Source of the DNA: Sphingorhabdus pulchriflava | GTDB taxonomy: Bacteria > Pseudomonadota > Alphaproteobacteria > Sphingomonadales > Sphingomonadaceae | Reading direction: 5' to 3' | Length of the DNA stretch: 64,000 bases | NCBI RefSeq assembly: GCF_003367235.1 | Contig: NZ_QRGP01000001.1 | Coordinates: forward strand, 1,922,001 to 1,986,000 | Shown here: piece after piece, positions 61,970 through 64,000 of the stretch | Position numbering within the stretch: position 1 is the stretch's first letter | Layout of the letters: every line of letters starts with the position of its first letter | Position numbers and translations under genes: made by a program | The notes under the pieces: generated by a model | The model's database searches: none | What the model saw: the letters and a program-made list of their open reading frames with translations, nothing else | What the model was told of the DNA's origin: nothing

Positions 61970-62318
61970 GGAATTTTCCGAATATCGTTTTGTATCGTGC
62001 CAATTTATGTTGGCGGGTATCATCAGTGTAGGCAGCAGGTCGATAGCTCAACTTATCGCCGTCAACCGACACCATTCCGATGAACGGCGCGCTAAGGTCT
62101 AACGGAACAGTTGACCTTAGGACTGGATCGATTGAATAGACACGAAAACCGCCTCCGATCCAACGTGAAGCCAAAAAATGGTTCTGCGTCGCCAGTACTG
62201 GTGGGTTATAGCGACCCGGGACTGTCCAATCCCCAAAACTCAAAATGCCCGTCTCAGGACCACCTTGTCCAATCTCTTTAAGATCAGACCATCTCGCTTC
62301 GTCGGTCGCTTCGCTCAC
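61953..62318 (-). CDS. hypothetical protein between glmU and vapBC
   Basis: A 121-residue soluble protein starting S-E-A-T-D-E-A-R-W with no signal peptide. It contains F-G-D-W-T-V-P-G-R-Y and Y-R-P-A-A-Y-T-D-D. The GTG overlaps the glmU stop by four bases. Its final codons run into the vapBC operator, so the insertion may have changed its natural C terminus. No family recognised. Confidence 0.6.
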   Translation of the reverse strand: MSEATDEARWSDLKEIGQGGPETGILSFGDWTVPGRYNPPVLATQNHFLASRWIGGGFRVYSIDPVLRSTVPLDLSAPFIGMVSVDGDKLSYRPAAYTDDTRQHKLARYKTIFGKFLDMIS

Positions 62319-63661
62319 CTCTTCTCGGCTTTCTTCTTCCGCATCGCATCGTGGAAGCGATCTGCCCACCCCGGCTTGACCAATTGCTCGGCGCGGACCA
62401 TGCGGAGGTCGCCGTCGGCGACGTCGCGTGAAACTGCACTGCCCGCGGCGACAATCGCGTCACGGCCGATCTTCACGGGGGCAATCAGGGCGCTGTTGGA
62501 GCCGATAAACGCCCCCTCGCCGATCTCGGTCTTATATTTGAAATAGCCGTCATAATTGCAGGTGATCGTGCCCGCGCCGATATTCGCCTTCGCGCCGATT
62601 TCGGCGTCACCCAGATAGGTCAAATGATTTGCTTTGGCACCTTTGCCCAGATGCGCTTTCTTGGTTTCGACGAAATTGCCGATCTTCGCCTTTTCCTCCA
62701 GCACCGTGCCGGGGCGGAGCCGGGCGAAGGGGCCGACTTCACAGCCTTCGCCGATTACTGCACCCTCGATATGGCTGTTCGCACGGATCTTCACATTATC
62801 GGCCACGCGCACGCCGGGGCCGAAAAACACATTGGGTTCAATCAGCACATCGCGGCCAAGCTGCGTGTCATAGGAAAACCAGACAGTCTCCGGCGCTATC
62901 AGGCTGGCGCCATCGGCCATCGCCTGCACGCGACGGCGCTTCTGCCATTCGGCCTCCATCGCCGCCAGTTCGCCGCGGCTGTTGATGCCGGTCACATCAT
63001 AGGGATCCGTCTTGACCACATGGCAATGCCGCCCATCCTGCACCGCGATATTGACGATATCGACGAGATAATATTCGCCCGCCGCATTGTTGTTGGTGAC
63101 GCGTGCGAGCAGCGCAAACAGGTCTTTTGATCGCACCGCCATTAGCCCTGAATTGCACAGCTTGGTCTGGCGCTGTTTTTCGGTCGCATCCTTATGTTCG
63201 ACCATCCATTCGATGCGGTCGCCGGTCGCGACGATGCGACCATATTGCAGCGTGTCTTCGGGTTCAAATCCGAGTACGACGACCTCCGGATTGTCATCGC
63301 TGTGCAGCCGATCAATCATCGCCTGCATCGTCGATGTCGGTACGAAGGGCACGTCGCCATAAAGGATCAGCACATCGCCGTCGAAGTCCTTGAGCGCGCT
63401 CTCCGCCTGCTGCACGGCATGGCCGGTGCCCAGTTGCGGTTCCTGCACAACCGTTTCCGCGCTATCGCCCAGCGCATCGCGAAGTTGATCCGCCTTGTCG
63501 CCCACGACGACAACCTTTTTGGCCGGCTCCAGCGCGTCGACACTCGCCATTAGGTGCATCAGCATCGGGCGGCCCGCTATCGGGTGCAGCACCTTGTGCA
63601 GATCGGATTTCATGCGGGTTCCCTTACCCGCGGCGAGGATGATTGCGGCGATGTTGCTCAT
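62315..63661 (-). CDS. glmU: bifunctional UDP-GlcNAc pyrophosphorylase/acetyltransferase
   Basis: GlmU acetylates glucosamine-1-phosphate and joins it to UTP. The 448-residue product has the L-A-A-G-K-G-T-R-M nucleotidyltransferase start and a left-handed beta-helix C-terminal half with hexapeptide repeats (I-G-A-G-T-I-T, G-A-F-I-G-S). It supplies the pathway started by GlmS. Confident. Confidence 0.97.
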   Translation of the reverse strand: MSNIAAIILAAGKGTRMKSDLHKVLHPIAGRPMLMHLMASVDALEPAKKVVVVGDKADQLRDALGDSAETVVQEPQLGTGHAVQQAESALKDFDGDVLILYGDVPFVPTSTMQAMIDRLHSDDNPEVVVLGFEPEDTLQYGRIVATGDRIEWMVEHKDATEKQRQTKLCNSGLMAVRSKDLFALLARVTNNNAAGEYYLVDIVNIAVQDGRHCHVVKTDPYDVTGINSRGELAAMEAEWQKRRRVQAMADGASLIAPETVWFSYDTQLGRDVLIEPNVFFGPGVRVADNVKIRANSHIEGAVIGEGCEVGPFARLRPGTVLEEKAKIGNFVETKKAHLGKGAKANHLTYLGDAEIGAKANIGAGTITCNYDGYFKYKTEIGEGAFIGSNSALIAPVKIGRDAIVAAGSAVSRDVADGDLRMVRAEQLVKPGWADRFHDAMRKKKAEKR

Positions 63662-63739
63662 AGGCGCAGGCTTTAGAAGCAAATGGTTGCAGTTTCCAGA
63701 ATTTGCATACACATCTGCAACTTCAATTTACACCGAAGC

Positions 63740-63797
63740 CCTGAGCCTGTCGAAGGGCGTCTCGCCGGACGGATATGCGTCCTTCGACAAGCTCAGG
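63740..63797. repeat. CTGAGC-type palindromic repeat between glmU and gph-like gene
   Basis: CCTGAGCCTGTCGAAGG and CCTTCGACAAGCTCAGG form near-perfect inverted arms (one mismatch) about 24 bases apart, in the promoter region between glmU and the phosphatase gene. Interspersed elements with these words are common in sphingomonad and other proteobacterial chromosomes. Confidence 0.7.
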
Positions 63798-63811
63798 ACT
63801 ACGGTTATTAA

Positions 63812-64000
63812 ATGACCCGCCCATTCCCATTCGACATTGTCGGCTTCGATCTTGATGGCACGCTGCTCGATACCAGCATCGAACTTGCCGCCTCGCTAAA
63901 TCATGCGCTGGGAAGCATCGGGCGGCCGCCCATTGCGACCGATGGCGTCAAAGCGCTGGTCGGCATGGGCACGCGCCACATGCTGACTTTGGGGTTGCAA
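63812..64000 (+). CDS. HAD-type phosphatase, probably phosphoglycolate phosphatase (partial)
   Basis: The first 63 residues of a haloacid-dehalogenase phosphatase, with the nucleophile motif F-D-L-D-G-T-L (D14 in D-L-D-G-T). The helical cap starts after it. Phosphoglycolate phosphatase (Gph) is the likely identity by similarity; the sequence runs off the window. Confidence 0.75.
   Translation, partial: MTRPFPFDIVGFDLDGTLLDTSIELAASLNHALGSIGRPPIATDGVKALVGMGTRHMLTLGLQ

Noticed and set aside
1-64000. tRNA, rRNA or CRISPR array
   Set aside because: No cloverleaf-sized structures with CCA-like ends, rRNA segments or evenly spaced repeats were seen.

Overview
The window is a dense, mostly housekeeping stretch of chromosome from an alphaproteobacterium, most likely a member of the Sphingomonadales (Sphingomonas/Sphingopyxis-type). 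The case rests on gene content and order. There is a MipZ-type division ATPase. The sets hrcA-grpE beside rph-rdgB-hemW, dnaK-dnaJ, rsmI-yraN-gshB divergent from an LpoA-like lipoprotein, argD-argF-hslO and accA-xerD against aroK-aroB are all present. Other markers are a C-terminal V-P-A-P sorting signal of PEP-CTERM type, and heat-shock promoters of the alphaproteobacterial CTTG-N18-CTATAT form. No rRNA, tRNA, prophage or CRISPR array was seen. This is inference from sequence alone; no search was run.

Layout. 1-4.4 kb: surE-serS, a serine-tract PEP-CTERM surface protein and dksA. 4.4-15.8 kb: an M48 protease, accA, xerD with two uncharacterised envelope genes, aroK-aroB, then a radA-cvpA-NifU-like-CPA2 antiporter operon. 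15.8-22.7 kb: accessory envelope and lipid genes (DUF4189 protein, nitroreductase, patatin, metallo-beta-lactamase fold, Tat-exported lysozyme-like protein). 22.7-34.5 kb: the heat-shock genes dnaK-dnaJ and hrcA-grpE, separated by a three-gene overlapping copper-chaperone cassette, an indoleamine dioxygenase-like gene, a MATE exporter and a CDP-alcohol transferase. 34.6-38.2 kb: rph, rdgB, hemW (carrying a translated repeat insertion) and xerC. 38.2-49.5 kb: a serine hydrolase, the gshB region, tadA, a LytS/LytTR two-component operon with a Tat-exported CbrC-like protein, and an HD-domain enzyme. 49.6-57.7 kb: hslO, argF, argD, TPR, OsmC and GFA genes, two very small membrane-protein genes, and mipZ. 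57.7-64 kb: a Baeyer-Villiger-type monooxygenase, glmS, a vapBC module, glmU and the start of a phosphoglycolate-phosphatase-like gene.

How they work together. GlmS and GlmU bracket amino-sugar supply for peptidoglycan and lipid A, with a toxin-antitoxin module wedged immediately upstream of glmS. DnaK, DnaJ, GrpE, HrcA and Hsp33 form the proteostasis set, and dnaK and grpE share one promoter architecture. XerC and XerD, the chromosome-dimer recombinases, both lie here but are about 30 kb apart. Many genes are coupled by 1- or 4-base start/stop overlaps. Five convergent pairs overlap at their stop codons, leaving no room for terminators between them.

The observations most worth a second look are the repeat element translated inside hemW, the vapBC insertion before glmS, the rsmI/LpoA divergent starts sharing one CATG, the shared CTTG-N18-CTATAT promoters, the serine-tract PEP-CTERM protein, and the Tat-CbrC two-component operon.
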